DNA from: Streptomyces sp. MspMP-M5
GTDB lineage: Bacteria; Actinomycetota; Actinomycetes; Streptomycetales; Streptomycetaceae
Assembly: GCF_000373585.1 (NCBI RefSeq)
Contig: NZ_KB891853.1
Span: 408,812-472,811 of the forward strand
DNA length: 64,000 bases
Direction: 5' to 3'
In this document: one piece after another, positions 63,015 through 64,000 of the stretch
Layout: the number at the start of each line of letters is the position of its first letter
Numbering within the stretch: the stretch's first letter is position 1
Translations under genes and position numbers: made by a program
The notes under the pieces: model-generated
What the model was told of the DNA's origin: nothing
Database searches by the model: none
The model's input: the letters and a program-made list of their open reading frames with translations, nothing else

Positions 63015-63689
63015 TCAGCCGGCGCCGCCGTCGTCCTCGCCGTCGACGGCCCCACCCGCCCGGCCACCGGCGTCCGGCACCGCGTACGGATTCTCCTGGC
63101 CCTCCGCGAGCACCCCCACGAACGGCTCCCCCTCGCCGGCGAAGACATACGCCCCGCCCTCGATCCGTTCGATCAGCCCGCGGGTCCACGCCGCGCCGCT
63201 GTCCGCCGCGTGCACCCACATGTCCATGAGCTCGCCGATGTGGCCGAGCCGTTCCGGCCCGCCCTCGGGCACATAGGACGAGGTGACCGTGGCCCGCCAC
63301 TCCTCCAGGGCCCGCACCCGCTCCCTCAGCAGCGCCACCGCCTCGTCCCGCGGCAGATCGACGATGAAGCCGATCCCGGCGCTGAGCAGGTCGGTCCTCG
63401 GGTCGCGCTGCGCCAGCGCCGCCCGCAGCAGCCGGAAGTACTCCTCCTCGCCCGCCGGGGTCACCTCGTACTCGGTGCGCGGCGGCCCGCCGGCCGTGCT
63501 CGGCGCGACGTCGTGGGCGAGCAGCAGCCCCTGCTTCGCCATCTGCTTCAGCGCGTGGTAGATCGACCCCGGCTTGGCGTGCGACCACTCGTGCGCGCCC
63601 CAGTACTCCAGGTCGTTGCGGACCTGATAGCCGTGCGCCCGGCCGTGCTGCCGCACGGCCCCCAGCACCAGCAGCCGGATCGCCGACAT
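63015..63689 (-). CDS. PadR-family transcriptional regulator
   Basis: A 224-residue regulator from the ATG at 63689. The PadR winged helix is IRLLVLGAVRQHGRAHGYQVRNDLEYWGAHEWSHAKPGSIYHALKQMAKQGLL near residues 4-56, with the EYEVTPAGEEEYFRLL wing after it. The C-terminal domain, about residues 90-190, is helical, and a Gly/Asp-rich tail ends the protein. It faces gadB and presumably controls a divergent gene to its right or its own expression. Confidence 0.87.
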   Translation of the reverse strand: MSAIRLLVLGAVRQHGRAHGYQVRNDLEYWGAHEWSHAKPGSIYHALKQMAKQGLLLAHDVAPSTAGGPPRTEYEVTPAGEEEYFRLLRAALAQRDPRTDLLSAGIGFIVDLPRDEAVALLRERVRALEEWRATVTSSYVPEGGPERLGHIGELMDMWVHAADSGAAWTRGLIERIEGGAYVFAGEGEPFVGVLAEGQENPYAVPDAGGRAGGAVDGEDDGGAG

Positions 63690-63764
63690 CGCCACCTCAA
63701 TCCCGGAACGCATCCCGCACGCGCCCTGCCGCCAGCCTAGGCGGCCGGGCGCCGGGACCGGGGG

Positions 63765-64000
63765 CTACCCCTCCTGCGCCGTGCGCTCCTCGTCCACCAG
63801 CGCGAAGGCGGTCTTGCCGTCCAGCGACTCCCGGACGATGTCGGCGTGGCCGGCGTGCCGGGCGACCTCCTCGATCAGGTGCAGCACCAGCCACCGCATC
63901 GACTGCCGGGCATCCTTCGGGAACCACGGAGCCGGGGGCAGCGGGAAGGTGTCGTCGAGGCTCGGCACGGCGCGGACGAACTTCTCGGTCTCGGCCGCGA
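63765..64000 (-). CDS. DinB/DUF664-type protein, cut by the window edge
   Basis: The C-terminal 77 or so residues of a protein whose start lies beyond position 64000. The visible part, PPAPWFPKDARQSMRWLVLHLIEEVARHAGHADIVRESLDGKT, matches the last helices of the DinB/mini-circle (DUF664) family, including the metal-binding His in HLIEEVARHAGHAD. These proteins are thiol- or metal-dependent enzymes of mostly unknown function. Confidence 0.75.
   Translation of the reverse strand, partial: AAETEKFVRAVPSLDDTFPLPPAPWFPKDARQSMRWLVLHLIEEVARHAGHADIVRESLDGKTAFALVDEERTAQEG

Overview
The window is high-G+C actinobacterial chromosome, almost certainly Streptomyces. Support comes from the overwhelming GTG/TTG/ATG starts with GGAGG ribosome binding sites, rare in-frame TTA codons, a WhiB-like protein, a TipA homologue, and a gene order (ppgK, ispH, permease, xseA, xseB, nitroreductase, glpX, whiB-like, class I fumarase, fumC, DUF402, SpoIIE phosphatase, catalase, PBP, oxyR/ahpCD, phoH, uppS) that I recall as the conserved core order around SCO5030-SCO5060 of S. 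coelicolor. No database was searched.

Region 1-14060 is an accessory island. It opens with a tightly coupled phage-type operon (split primase, metallophosphoesterase, HTH and sigma-region-4-like proteins) that ends at a terminator near 3460. Next come a divergent HTH regulator and a small TTA-containing membrane protein. A WXG100-type protein, a polymorphic toxin and a candidate immunity protein follow as one translationally coupled set at 5024-7526. The most interesting module lies at 7642-13297: an XRE-TPR regulator with a TTA codon at position 6, an RsbW-like ATP-binding protein, a short unknown protein, a 55-residue peptide with a precursor-like look, a JmjC-type oxygenase, an aldo/keto reductase with a TTA codon, and a convergent kinase-like protein. 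I read this as a possible undescribed peptide-modification (RiPP-like) system. The island ends in a cluster of short direct repeats next to ychF that could be an attachment-site remnant.

Region 14106-36342 is core genome: translation-associated GTPase (ychF), polyphosphate glucokinase, isoprenoid synthesis (ispH), exonuclease VII (xseAB), gluconeogenesis (glpX), a WhiB-like regulator, both fumarase classes, a DUF402 phosphatase-like protein, a bldA-type (TTA) methyltransferase, a PP2C/anti-sigma fusion and a catalase.

Region 36424-51919 holds a class A penicillin-binding protein, an SPFH membrane protein with a coupled ribbon-helix-helix protein, a duplicated ATPase/permease exporter pair built around a PadR regulator with matching operator-like motifs, a Uma2 nuclease, the divergent oxyR-ahpCD peroxide-response locus and an AI-2E family permease.

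Region 52056-64000 contains a secreted transglycosylase-like wall protein, PIN-PhoH, a cis-prenyltransferase, an aldo/keto reductase and a DedA protein facing each other across a large repeat element with two matching hairpins, a YbjQ protein, a TipA homologue that lacks the expected thiopeptide-capturing cysteine, a LysE exporter, WrbA, glutamate decarboxylase, a PadR regulator and a DinB-type protein cut by the right edge.
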